A stretch of 64,000 bases of DNA from an uncultured Methylomonas sp. (GTDB taxonomy: Bacteria > Pseudomonadota > Gammaproteobacteria > Methylococcales > Methylomonadaceae): assembly GCA_936941155.1 (NCBI GenBank), contig CAKZJE010000109.1:1-64000 (forward strand). The letters are read 5' to 3'. The translations under genes were made by a program, and so were the position numbers. A model generated the notes under the pieces. The model was not told the DNA's origin. It saw only the letters and a program-made list of their open reading frames with translations, and ran no database searches. Position 1 is the first letter of the stretch. Each line of letters opens with the position of its first letter. This document shows, piece by piece, positions 1 through 7,801 of this stretch.

Positions 1-2514
1 AGTTCATGTGTGAGTGGTGCTTTCTACTTATGTTGTTATTATAACTTGTTGAAGAAGGATACTTTCACAGTCTCTAATCTGCAACTAGAAGCCTCTAAAA
101 CAACACCAAATACACCTTCTACGCCATCGCCTCAGCCGGTTGCCGTCAATGAGGTTGAGAGCAGCAAATCAAATAAAGACAAACAATCATCCACCATTAC
201 CAGTGCAGAAGGATTGGCATTACTTGCCAAGTTAGAACAGTTAGAGCAAAAACTGGACATGATACAAAGCAAATTTGCTGGAGCAAATACAGCGAATGCA
301 GCTATACAAAGTTCACCGCTTGCTGTCGAAACAGCAAAAACAGCCAATTCCACTAAGGAATCTAAACCGCCGGTTTCCAGCAGCGAAGGATTAGCACTGC
401 TTGCCAAGCAGAATGAAATTGAGCGAAAAATGGATTTCATCCAAAAAATGCCAGTTCCAACAGTTGCAAACGCGCCTGTCGCTGCTTTACCTGAAGAAAA
501 GACACCACCATCTGCTGTAAAAGTAAATCCTAATCTCAACTTATCAAGTATGACGGCAAGCATAAAACAGCCTAAATACCATCAACCGGTGATTAAAAAC
601 ACAGCTTCGCCAAAACCAGTTCCTGCAACATCAGAAAACAGTTCCATGTCACTTGCATTATATGGTGTGGCAGGTGGTCTTTTTTTTGGAGTATTAGGCT
701 GTTTTTGGTGGCTTAGAGCTCAGCGTAATAAAGCAATGGCAGAAATAGCTGAAATAGACGCTAAAGGCGAATATTCCACATTTAGTTTATCTATTCCGGG
801 AATTGATTCTTTTTTTGCTAAAAGCCCAATGGACTTAAATGTTGACACCGTGATGGTGAATAACTCAATAGCATTAGCTGATGAAGTCATGATTGAAAGA
901 GATACTGGATTTTTGAACGATGATAATCATGATGCTTTTGATTCCGCATCGGAGACGATACATCCTGATGTAGAAGCAGAAATGTATTTGACGTATGGAT
1001 ATTATGATAAAGCAGAATCTTTAATGCGTCAGGCAATTGAAAATCAGCCGCAAAATGACGATTTTAAATTAAAGCTGTTATCAATTTTTCATACCAGTAA
1101 AAACAAACCTGCTTTTGAGTTCTACATGCAAGAGCTTATCGAGATTGGCAAATATAACAACCCTGTTTTTTGGGATGCTGTTATTACAATGGCAATTGAA
1201 TTTGAAATTGAAAGTCCAAGTATCTCTCTCTCCCCTAGAATGGATGATACAACACAAGTTGTTAATAACACTGAAACAGCAGAAGATGACGAAAGCATTT
1301 TTGACTTATCTGTTTTTGAAATAGAATCTAGTGCAAATAAAAAAGCGAGAATTTCCAGAGAAACTAAACAAAAAGAAACTGCATCTCATTTTGTTGCTTT
1401 GGATAAAAATAATGCAGAACCTGTTGAAAATAAAAAAAATAAAATCAATAATAATCAAGAATTGGAGGTCGATGAATTAGAAAATCATGAAATTTCTTTT
1501 GAGTTACCAGCGTTTATTGATGATCCAGAAGAATTTTCAACTCAACAAGCCGAAACTATGGATAACTCAGAAAATGAAATTGCATTTGATTTATCCGATT
1601 TTGAGAATGGTGAATTAGAAAATATTGCAAACAATAATACTCAAGTTATTGATAACTCAGAAAATGAAATTGCATTTGACTTATCCGATTTTGAGAATAG
1701 TGAATTAGAAAATATTGCAAACAATAATGCTGAAGATATTGATAATACAGAAAATGAAATTGCATTTGATTTGTCTGATTTTGAGAATAGTGAATTAGAA
1801 GACATTGTAAATAGCAATGCTCAAGGCACTACTAATTCAGAAGATGAAATTGCATTTGATTTATCAGACTTCGATATTAATGAAATCGAAATGAATCATA
1901 ATAATATTTCTCGTAATAAAAGTTCTGAGATTGACTGGGCAGATGAAATTGAAGTGATTGACAATAGCGAAACTTCGGATGATTTAGCTCACTTTTATGA
2001 TAATGAAATAGAAAATACTGATAATGAAGAATCTGGTATTAACTGGTCTGATGAAATTGAAGTAGTTGCAGAAAATGAAGTGGGTTTTGATTTGTCTGCT
2101 TTTGACACAGAGTCATTAAATGCAGAAGTTGAAAGTATTGATGATAAAAATACTGAGCTTTATTGGTCACATGAAACCGCAACAGATAGCGATAAAGAGG
2201 ATGTTTTTGATTTTTCTGATTTAGATAATAACGATATAGAAGTGATAGAGACTACTCAGGTCACTGATAATAAAGAATCTGAACTTGATTGGACTGATGA
2301 AATTGAAACAGTCAATGATAATGAAGCTTTGATTGATTTATCAGCTTTCAATCAACACGAAGAGCCGATGATTGATAATAAACAATTAGCAGATAACTCA
2401 AAAAATCTCAGTAATAATATGCCGTTTGATTTATCAGATTTTGATATAGAAACTGTAGAAATGAGGGCAGAAAATGCAGGAAAAAAACAAACTAATTTTG
2501 AACTGGCGGAATGA
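1..2514 (+). CDS. fimV: FimV-like polar/peptidoglycan-associated protein, 5' end outside window
   Basis: The frame is open to the window edge, so this is probably the C-terminal part of a longer protein; the first possible start is GTG at 10. Seen, numbering from that GTG: two copies of a short helix with the core EGLALLAK (about residues 66 and 125), a Pro/Ala/Thr-rich linker, one membrane helix at about 214-235, a TPR-like helical pair at about 318-377 (EAEMYLTYGYYDKAE), then a very acidic tail. The tail contains the motif EIAFDLSDFE in 30-residue tandem copies, with degenerate copies onward. FimV/TspA proteins combine an N-terminal LysM, one TM segment, a cytoplasmic acidic region and C-terminal TPR. 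They organise polar machinery such as type IV pili and twitching regulators. No LysM is visible here. In many gammaproteobacteria fimV lies beside truA-trpF; trpF is 10 kb downstream here. The family call is good, exact orthology less sure. Confidence 0.65.
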   Translation, partial: SSCVSGAFYLCCYYNLLKKDTFTVSNLQLEASKTTPNTPSTPSPQPVAVNEVESSKSNKDKQSSTITSAEGLALLAKLEQLEQKLDMIQSKFAGANTANAAIQSSPLAVETAKTANSTKESKPPVSSSEGLALLAKQNEIERKMDFIQKMPVPTVANAPVAALPEEKTPPSAVKVNPNLNLSSMTASIKQPKYHQPVIKNTASPKPVPATSENSSMSLALYGVAGGLFFGVLGCFWWLRAQRNKAMAEIAEIDAKGEYSTFSLSIPGIDSFFAKSPMDLNVDTVMVNNSIALADEVMIERDTGFLNDDNHDAFDSASETIHPDVEAEMYLTYGYYDKAESLMRQAIENQPQNDDFKLKLLSIFHTSKNKPAFEFYMQELIEIGKYNNPVFWDAVITMAIEFEIESPSISLSPRMDDTTQVVNNTETAEDDESIFDLSVFEIESSANKKARISRETKQKETASHFVALDKNNAEPVENKKNKINNNQELEVDELENHEISFELPAFIDDPEEFSTQQAETMDNSENEIAFDLSDFENGELENIANNNTQVIDNSENEIAFDLSDFENSELENIANNNAEDIDNTENEIAFDLSDFENSELEDIVNSNAQGTTNSEDEIAFDLSDFDINEIEMNHNNISRNKSSEIDWADEIEVIDNSETSDDLAHFYDNEIENTDNEESGINWSDEIEVVAENEVGFDLSAFDTESLNAEVESIDDKNTELYWSHETATDSDKEDVFDFSDLDNNDIEVIETTQVTDNKESELDWTDEIETVNDNEALIDLSAFNQHEEPMIDNKQLADNSKNLSNNMPFDLSDFDIETVEMRAENAGKKQTNFELAE
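1561..1872 (+). repeat. 90-bp in-frame tandem repeat in the FimV-like gene
   Basis: Units start at 1561, 1651, 1741 and 1831 (partial), with an exact 90-bp period. The first two are nearly identical in DNA. Each encodes 30 residues with the core EIAFDLSDFE followed by a polar Asn-rich spacer. More diverged versions of the same peptide continue to the end of the gene, for example near 2080 and 2425. The near identity of the first copies suggests recent duplication, and copy number may vary between strains. Confidence 0.9.
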
Positions 2515-2523
2515 GAATATTTA

Positions 2524-2573
2524 AAGAGTGTGTAAAAGTTTTCTTGTAATAGAATTTATATTTACACACTCTT
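2524..2573. terminator. Inverted repeat between convergent genes
   Basis: Perfect 13-bp arms AAGAGTGTGTAAA at 2524-2536 and the complement at 2561-2573, with a 24-nt AT-rich loop. It lies between the converging FimV-like and cysN genes, so it may end transcription in both directions. The T-run is weak, so the function is inferred from position. Confidence 0.45.
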
Positions 2574-2583
2574 AAGTCATATT

Positions 2584-4206
2584 TTAATAAATAATTTTTT
2601 TAGCTTTTAACTCGGTATAAATCTCTTCAATACTGGTGTTATCACAATCAAAACTTAAATCAACACTGTTAGCATCTGCATTTACCGTTAAGCAAATCAA
2701 GCCTGCATGTTTAATCACCGGCACAAATTCTGCGTTAAAGGTTTCCAAAATTGTTGCTGCGTGACCGTTATCAAATAAATGTCTTTCTAATTGATAAACG
2801 ACTTCTTGTGCATTCGCACCATTCAATGAAATAGCCGTCGCAGTTTGGCTAAAACGCGCTGCACGTTCTTCTGCACTCACTGGTTTTAAATCGCTGTCAT
2901 CGGTCACACCTGTAATCATTCCCGCGCCCACTGTGACATTGCTTAAGCGATCAATCACGATAAATGAGCCTGTGCCTTTGCTTTTCTTATAAGCATCAAA
3001 CACCACAGGCGCGTTTACCGACAAGCTACAACTGCCAATTTCATTCAATTTCAACTCGTTAGCATCGTGATGTTCTAAGGTGTTGACATCAATGCGATGA
3101 TGAATGGTGGAAATTGAACCCGATACGCTGCGCGTTGCCAATTTAATAATGTATTGGCGACCGGGAGTCATGGCTTTTTCTGCCATCCACACGATGGAAG
3201 CTTTGAAAGAATCAGCAATCATCGGTTCGCTGCCATTGGCAACAATTACGTCACCGCGACTGATGTCGATTTCACTGGTTAAGGTGAAAGTAACTGCCAT
3301 CGGCGGGAAAGCTTTTTCTAATTCACCATCATAAGTGACGATAGACTTAATAAAACTGGTTTTGCCAGAAGGTAACGCGGTGATTTGGTCACCTTTGTGG
3401 AATACGCCTGACGCAATCGTGCCGCAAAATCCACGAAAATCCAGATTGGGTCGATTCACATATTGCACCGGAAAACGCGCATCGGTGAAATTATGATCGC
3501 TGGCAATTTCGATGGTTTCCAAAGTTTCCATCATGGTTTTGCCTGTGTACCAAGGCATAAACTCACTTTTATTCACCACGTTGTCGCCGTCTAACGCGGA
3601 CATAGGAATAAAGTGAATATCTTCAATGCCTAATGCCGTGACAAAATGCAAATAATCCTGTTTGATTTTTGAATAGGTTTCTTCGCTGTAGCCAACTAAA
3701 TCCATTTTGTTAATTGCGACAATGATATGTTTTAAACCCAATAGTGAAGCAATAAAACTGTGACGTTTGGTTTGGGTTTGTACGCCGTAACGCGCGTCAA
3801 TCAAAATCACCGCAAGATCGCAAGTGGACGCACCTGTTGCCATGTTGCGGGTGTATTGCTCATGTCCTGGGGTGTCAGCGATAATGAATTTGCGAGTTGA
3901 CGTGGAGAAATAGCGATAGGCAACGTCAATGGTGATGCCTTGTTCGCGTTCAGCTTGCAAGCCGTCCACTAATAATGCAAGGTCAATTTTACCTGCGCCT
4001 GTTGTGCCGGACTTCACGCTGTCGGCTTGCACTGCAGCAAGCTGGTCTTCGTAAATCATTTTGGAGTCGTGCAGCAGGCGACCAATTAAGGTACTTTTGC
4101 CGTCGTCAACGTTGCCGCAGGTTAAAAAACGTAACAGTTCTTTGCGCTCATGTTGGGCTAAGTAAGCGTCTATATCGGTGCTGATTAAATCGGATTGGTG
4201 TGACAT
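2584..4206 (-). CDS. cysN: Sulfate adenylyltransferase subunit 1 (GTPase)
   Basis: Large GTPase subunit of ATP sulfurylase. It couples GTP hydrolysis to adenylylation of sulfate by CysD in assimilation. Seen: P-loop GNVDDGKST, switch [17 protein letters not shown] and SAL near the G5 position, then EF-Tu-like beta-barrel domains (NRPNLDFRG). I start at ATG 4206 (protein MSHQSDLIS...). That gives the usual N-terminus and only a short gap after the upstream gene, whereas ATG 4257 would overlap it. At 540 residues it is about 65 longer than E. coli CysN. The extra C-terminus (after GAGMITGV) contains [20 protein letters not shown], which resembles an APS-kinase start with the Walker A GKST lost. 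See findings. The gene is separated from cysD by two foreign-looking genes. Confidence 0.95.
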   Translation of the reverse strand: MSHQSDLISTDIDAYLAQHERKELLRFLTCGNVDDGKSTLIGRLLHDSKMIYEDQLAAVQADSVKSGTTGAGKIDLALLVDGLQAEREQGITIDVAYRYFSTSTRKFIIADTPGHEQYTRNMATGASTCDLAVILIDARYGVQTQTKRHSFIASLLGLKHIIVAINKMDLVGYSEETYSKIKQDYLHFVTALGIEDIHFIPMSALDGDNVVNKSEFMPWYTGKTMMETLETIEIASDHNFTDARFPVQYVNRPNLDFRGFCGTIASGVFHKGDQITALPSGKTSFIKSIVTYDGELEKAFPPMAVTFTLTSEIDISRGDVIVANGSEPMIADSFKASIVWMAEKAMTPGRQYIIKLATRSVSGSISTIHHRIDVNTLEHHDANELKLNEIGSCSLSVNAPVVFDAYKKSKGTGSFIVIDRLSNVTVGAGMITGVTDDSDLKPVSAEERAARFSQTATAISLNGANAQEVVYQLERHLFDNGHAATILETFNAEFVPVIKHAGLICLTVNADANSVDLSFDCDNTSIEEIYTELKAKKIIY

Positions 4207-4213
4207 AATTTTT

Positions 4214-4753
4214 TTAGGCTGTAGTAGTAAGTTGCTCTGTGAATGATAATTTTTCAATCATTTCTTTTAGAGTGAGATTTTTTTGGAATTGCTCAATAAT
4301 TTCAGGGGTTAATTTATAAAGCAGTGTCGTTATATCACCATTGCCTGTTAATTCTATTAATACCTTCTTAGGTTGCATTTTTCCTTCTTGCCACTTTTCG
4401 TCACTAATAGAACAACTAAATATTTTTTCGAGCAACTCCTTTTTATAAAAAAATAAAATTTCAATTTCAGGTTTGAACGAAAAAAAATGCAGCTCATTAT
4501 TAAATAAGGGCTTTAAATAATTACGAGCAAATAATTCTTTATCTTCAGATTCATCAGAAGATATTTCATCCGCATCAAAAAAGAAATAAATTGGGCAATT
4601 CGTGCGCGTAAATAAAGTTTGAATCCCCGACAAAGCCGCACTATATCCACCTGCAACAATGATTCGAGTATCTTTTAAGAGTTCTTTTGGCAATAATCTT
4701 AATAAAATAGATTCATCGTTGTTGCCCTCAACAACAAAATAACGTTTACTCAT
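4214..4753 (-). CDS. Small TOPRIM-like protein
   Basis: 179 residues. The N-terminus [10 protein letters not shown] places an acidic residue (E9) after a beta strand. It is followed by a glycine turn ([10 protein letters not shown]) and IYFFFDAD, giving D60xD62. This E...DxD pattern is that of TOPRIM nuclease/primase folds such as OLD nucleases. The C-terminal third is helical and unassigned. The start codon overlaps the stop of the upstream nuclease gene by 4 bp (4750-4753), a sign of translational coupling. The pair sits inside the cysD-cysN operon on the same strand. The specific biochemical role is unknown; a nuclease or defence function is inferred from the partner and the fold. Confidence 0.6.
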   Translation of the reverse strand: MSKRYFVVEGNNDESILLRLLPKELLKDTRIIVAGGYSAALSGIQTLFTRTNCPIYFFFDADEISSDESEDKELFARNYLKPLFNNELHFFSFKPEIEILFFYKKELLEKIFSCSISDEKWQEGKMQPKKVLIELTGNGDITTLLYKLTPEIIEQFQKNLTLKEMIEKLSFTEQLTTTA

Positions 4754-5313
4754 TTATCGTCTCCATTAGTATCAAATGAAACGTTGTAATTGTATCCACC
4801 GCCATACATAACTTCAAAACGGTATTTTGTAATGAGCGTAGTACAAAATGCTTTGTTCTTTAGACAATAATCTATTTCTTCGTCTTCCCATAACAAAATG
4901 GTTTGAGGTTGGATAGTTTTTAACAAATCAAGTGCAGGTGCGCTAAACCCTCTTCGGCTAAAAATGCTACCAATGACAGAAGACGGGCGGCGCATAAGTT
5001 GACTTCTTAACTTTGCAATTGGCTCGAAATTAAGTGGTTTTATTTTATCTGTTGTTTTATCTTTACATTCAATAATGCAAGCCATATTCTCGATATAAAT
5101 AACACCGTCAATTTGCTCAACATTACTGACAGAATAAGGATAGCGAACTTCTGCACCTTCTTTCTCAAAACAGCGCAAAATAAAATATTCTAAAGCTTTT
5201 CCAGCTTCCCAATCAGGTGTGCTTTTGTCTTGAATGCCTTGCCAGAATGTTTTCAATTTATCCCAATCATCATAAGCTCGAATTAAATTTTCATATTCCT
5301 TTGCACTTGCCAT
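4750..5313 (-). CDS. PD-(D/E)XK restriction-endonuclease-like protein
   Basis: 187 residues. Seen: a helix with LEYFILRCFEKEGAEV (E42), then QIDGVIYIE (D69), then ACIIECKDK (E82-C-K84). This is the E...D...ExK core of Mrr-like PD-(D/E)XK nucleases. The downstream part (KLRSQLMRRPSSVIGSIFSRRGFS) is reminiscent of the helix after the core in restriction-like folds. It starts only 2 bp after the cysD stop and overlaps the TOPRIM gene by 4 bp, so it is probably transcribed with cysD. No methylase is nearby, so it is not a classical restriction-modification system. The DNA target and biological role are unknown. Confidence 0.65.
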   Translation of the reverse strand: MASAKEYENLIRAYDDWDKLKTFWQGIQDKSTPDWEAGKALEYFILRCFEKEGAEVRYPYSVSNVEQIDGVIYIENMACIIECKDKTTDKIKPLNFEPIAKLRSQLMRRPSSVIGSIFSRRGFSAPALDLLKTIQPQTILLWEDEEIDYCLKNKAFCTTLITKYRFEVMYGGGYNYNVSFDTNGDDK

Positions 5314-5315
5314 TG

Positions 5316-6224
5316 TTAAAAATACCCTTCACGCTTTTTCTGTTCCATAGAACCTGCTTGGTCATGGTCAATTAAACGCCCTTGCCGCTCAGAAGTGGTG
5401 GTCAATAACATTTCCTGAATAATTTCCTGCAACGTGGTTGCGGTTGATTCGACTGCACCCGTCAACGGATAACAGCCCAAAGTACGGAAACGCACCATTT
5501 TCATTTCCACTTTTTCGTTTTCGCCAATCGGCATTCTGTCATCATCCACCATGATTAACATACCATCTCGTTCAACAACCGGACGCTCTTTTGCAAAATA
5601 CAACGGCACAATCGGAATATGTTCCAGATGGATGTATTGCCAAATATCTAATTCTGTCCAATTTGACAAAGGAAACACTCGAATGCTTTCACCTTTGTCC
5701 ACTTTGCCGTTGTAAATATTCCACAATTCAGGACGTTGGTTTTTCGGATCCCAACGGTGATTTTTATCGCGGAACGAATAAACCCGCTCTTTCGCGCGTG
5801 ACTTTTCCTCATCACGCCGTGCGCCACCGAAAGCCGCATCAAATTGATATTTATCCAAACCTTGTTTCAAACCATCGGTTTTCATCACTTCGGTATGTTT
5901 TTTACTGCCATGCGTAAAAGGACCAATACCTTGTTCCACGCCGTCTTGATTGATGTGTACAATCAAATCCAAGCCTAATTCCTTTGCCAGTTTGTCGCGA
6001 AACTGAATCATTTCCTTGAATTTCCAAGTCGTATCAATGTGCATCAGCTTGAAAGGCGGCTTGCCTGGGAAAAACGCTTTCATTGTTAAATGCAGCATCA
6101 CCGCAGAATCTTTACCGATGGAATACAACATCACAGGGTTTTCAAATTCAGCCGCAACTTCGCGAATAATATGGATACTTTCAGCTTCAAGCTGCTTAAG
6201 ATGAGTTAGTTTATAATCGGTCAT
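5316..6224 (-). CDS. cysD: Sulfate adenylyltransferase subunit 2
   Basis: Catalytic subunit of ATP sulfurylase, making adenylyl sulfate from ATP and sulfate in the cytoplasm. The 302-residue length matches E. coli CysD. The PP-loop [12 protein letters not shown] lies at about residue 35. [27 protein letters not shown] and the C-terminal tail QKKREGYF are characteristic. It is the first gene of a minus-strand unit cysD - nuclease - TOPRIM - cysN. The upstream 360 bp is non-coding and should hold the promoter. I see no clear CysB site. Confidence 0.97.
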   Translation of the reverse strand: MTDYKLTHLKQLEAESIHIIREVAAEFENPVMLYSIGKDSAVMLHLTMKAFFPGKPPFKLMHIDTTWKFKEMIQFRDKLAKELGLDLIVHINQDGVEQGIGPFTHGSKKHTEVMKTDGLKQGLDKYQFDAAFGGARRDEEKSRAKERVYSFRDKNHRWDPKNQRPELWNIYNGKVDKGESIRVFPLSNWTELDIWQYIHLEHIPIVPLYFAKERPVVERDGMLIMVDDDRMPIGENEKVEMKMVRFRTLGCYPLTGAVESTATTLQEIIQEMLLTTTSERQGRLIDHDQAGSMEQKKREGYF

Positions 6225-6583
6225 TAAGGAGTCCGTTTAGTTTTAAAGGTCACAAAGGATATTGAGAAAGATCAATATTAAAAAATGCAGCTATTTTAAG
6301 TTGAACGCGCGGTTTATGCTAGATTTGCTTTCATTTAAATAACAAATTTAAGCGAAAGCATTTATCGACATAAATTCAGCTTATCAAGATTCATTCGTAG
6401 GTCTGTGGCTAAAAGCGATATATTCCATTAAACTTATCAGCAACATGCGAAAAATAGCGGGTTGCGAGAGATTCATACTTTATTAAAGCTAACAATAGAA
6501 GATTGATTTTGCTATTGTTGTCTATAACGGTTCATAACAGTGCAAATATTGAGGTAAACATAATGGAAGTAAGGGAGAAAAAA
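6225..6583. other. Intergenic region between cysD and a divergent membrane protein gene
   Basis: About 360 bp without a convincing gene. It must carry the divergent promoters for cysD (minus) and the membrane protein (plus). I see no RNA gene, riboswitch-like pattern or strong palindrome. A longer in-frame start at 6503 exists for the membrane protein but lacks a ribosome binding site. Confidence 0.5.
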
Positions 6584-7486
6584 ATGAATGAATTTGATGT
6601 ACTTTCGATAAAAGAGAAACCCACAAAAGTTGTTGCGAAGAGTAACAACGTAGTGAATATGCAAAAATCGTCTTTTGATGCTAACCCAATTGATGCAAGC
6701 TCTAGCACGCAAATTCGAGATTTGTTTTTAAAAGAAGTCAAATCAATGACTCGCTATGCGATGTCTGCTGGAATGTCGCAGCTTCCAGACCATATTTATC
6801 CGATTATTGAAGCATTTAGTGCTGAATACGAAAATCGCGAAAAAGAAAAACAACGTTTAAAAGAAAATTATGTTTTTAACGAAACCGAATCATTGGATAT
6901 TGTTAAACTGGTAGAAGTGCATGATTTGCTAAGTCAGGCAATTGCACCTGCTACACCGCGTGCTGTGCTGTTACTTGATCCTGTTTTTGCACAAAAAACT
7001 TCTTTATCTTGGATTAGCCCCGTACCGTTATTGCGTCGTTTAATGCTGGTCGCATTTTTTTCGTTAGTCGGTTTTATTGGTATCGCCATATCGCCTTATG
7101 TATCAAGTGATGGCGGCGATATTTTTCATTCTGACGGCGTGAGATTACTCACTAATTTGATGTTTTTTGTGTTTTCTGCCAGTTTAGGAGCTTGTTTTGC
7201 CGCGTTGTTTCAGGCAAATGAATATATTGTCGCAGGTATTTTCGATCCTAAATTTGAACCTTCGTATTGGATACGGCTATTAGTTGGAATTATGGCAGGT
7301 TTGATTTTAGCCAGCTTAATTCCGCTTGATCCTGCTGCTTTAAATGGCTTAGGAAAACCAACTTTGTCGTTACTTGGTGGTTTTTCGGCTTCGTTGGTTT
7401 ATCGGATTTTGAATTTATTAGTTGGCATGGTTGAAGATATAGTGAAACGTATGTCATCAGCAATGCTAGGAAATTCTGGTAAATAA
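6584..7486 (+). CDS. Uncharacterised multi-pass membrane protein
   Basis: 300 residues from ATG 6584, chosen because AGGGAG lies 6 nt upstream; ATG 6563 with GAGG 8 nt upstream is an alternative. The first half is soluble and charged, with a helical segment (IEAFSAEYENREKEKQRLKE) that could form a coiled coil. The second half has about four hydrophobic helices: RLMLVAFFSLVGFIGIAIS, NLMFFVFSASLGACFAALF, WIRLLVGIMAGLILASLIP and LSLLGGFSASLVYRILNLL. I do not recognise the family. It stands alone between cysD and the Hsp70-like gene and is followed by a hairpin terminator. Confidence 0.8.
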   Translation: MNEFDVLSIKEKPTKVVAKSNNVVNMQKSSFDANPIDASSSTQIRDLFLKEVKSMTRYAMSAGMSQLPDHIYPIIEAFSAEYENREKEKQRLKENYVFNETESLDIVKLVEVHDLLSQAIAPATPRAVLLLDPVFAQKTSLSWISPVPLLRRLMLVAFFSLVGFIGIAISPYVSSDGGDIFHSDGVRLLTNLMFFVFSASLGACFAALFQANEYIVAGIFDPKFEPSYWIRLLVGIMAGLILASLIPLDPAALNGLGKPTLSLLGGFSASLVYRILNLLVGMVEDIVKRMSSAMLGNSGK

Positions 7487-7564
7487 ACATAATTAAGTTA
7501 TCGACATATTATTTTGGCAGATATATCACTAGAAGTTGTAAAACCTCAGTTTTTAAGCCCCGTA

Positions 7565-7603
7565 TGGAGTACAAGCTTTAAAGTTTGTACTCCAGTTTCT
7601 TTT
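7565..7603 (+). terminator. Rho-independent terminator
   Basis: Arms TGGAGTACAA (7565-7574) and TTGTACTCCA (7585-7594) extend inward through CTTT/AAAG pairing, followed by the T-rich run TTTCTTTTT. It is about 80 bp after the membrane protein gene. The stem belongs to a repeat family with GGAGTACAA arms that recurs at 33261 and 60421. Confidence 0.7.
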
Positions 7604-7628
7604 TAGAGGCTGAAAAACTTTAGAGGTT

Positions 7629-7734
7629 GTGAAAGTATTTAAAAAACAGCAAAGCGTTATTTTTTAACGCATTGGTTTATATATCGCCGGAGTCAAAAGT
7701 CGCGACTTTTGACTCCAAAATTGAATACTTTCAC
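7629..7734. mobile_element. MITE-like element, copy 1
   Basis: 106 bp bounded by GTGAAAGTAT and its complement ATACTTTCAC. Inside is the palindrome GTCAAAAGTCGCGACTTTTG at about 7693-7712. A second copy lies inverted at 31050-31152 and shares the ends, the inner palindrome and the AACGCATTGGTTTATAT-type middle. There is no coding capacity, so it would need a transposase elsewhere. It fills much of the 315-bp gap before the Hsp70-like gene. Confidence 0.75.
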
Positions 7735-7801
7735 AGCTGCTTAAGTATAACAACTTGCCACAGATTCCTCGCTTTACTTCATAAAAATTAAAAAAATCAT
7801 C

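Noticed and set aside
132-563. 143-codon minus-strand ORF inside the FimV-like gene
   Set aside because: Shadow of low-complexity coding sequence on the other strand; Ser/Ala-rich with no domain.
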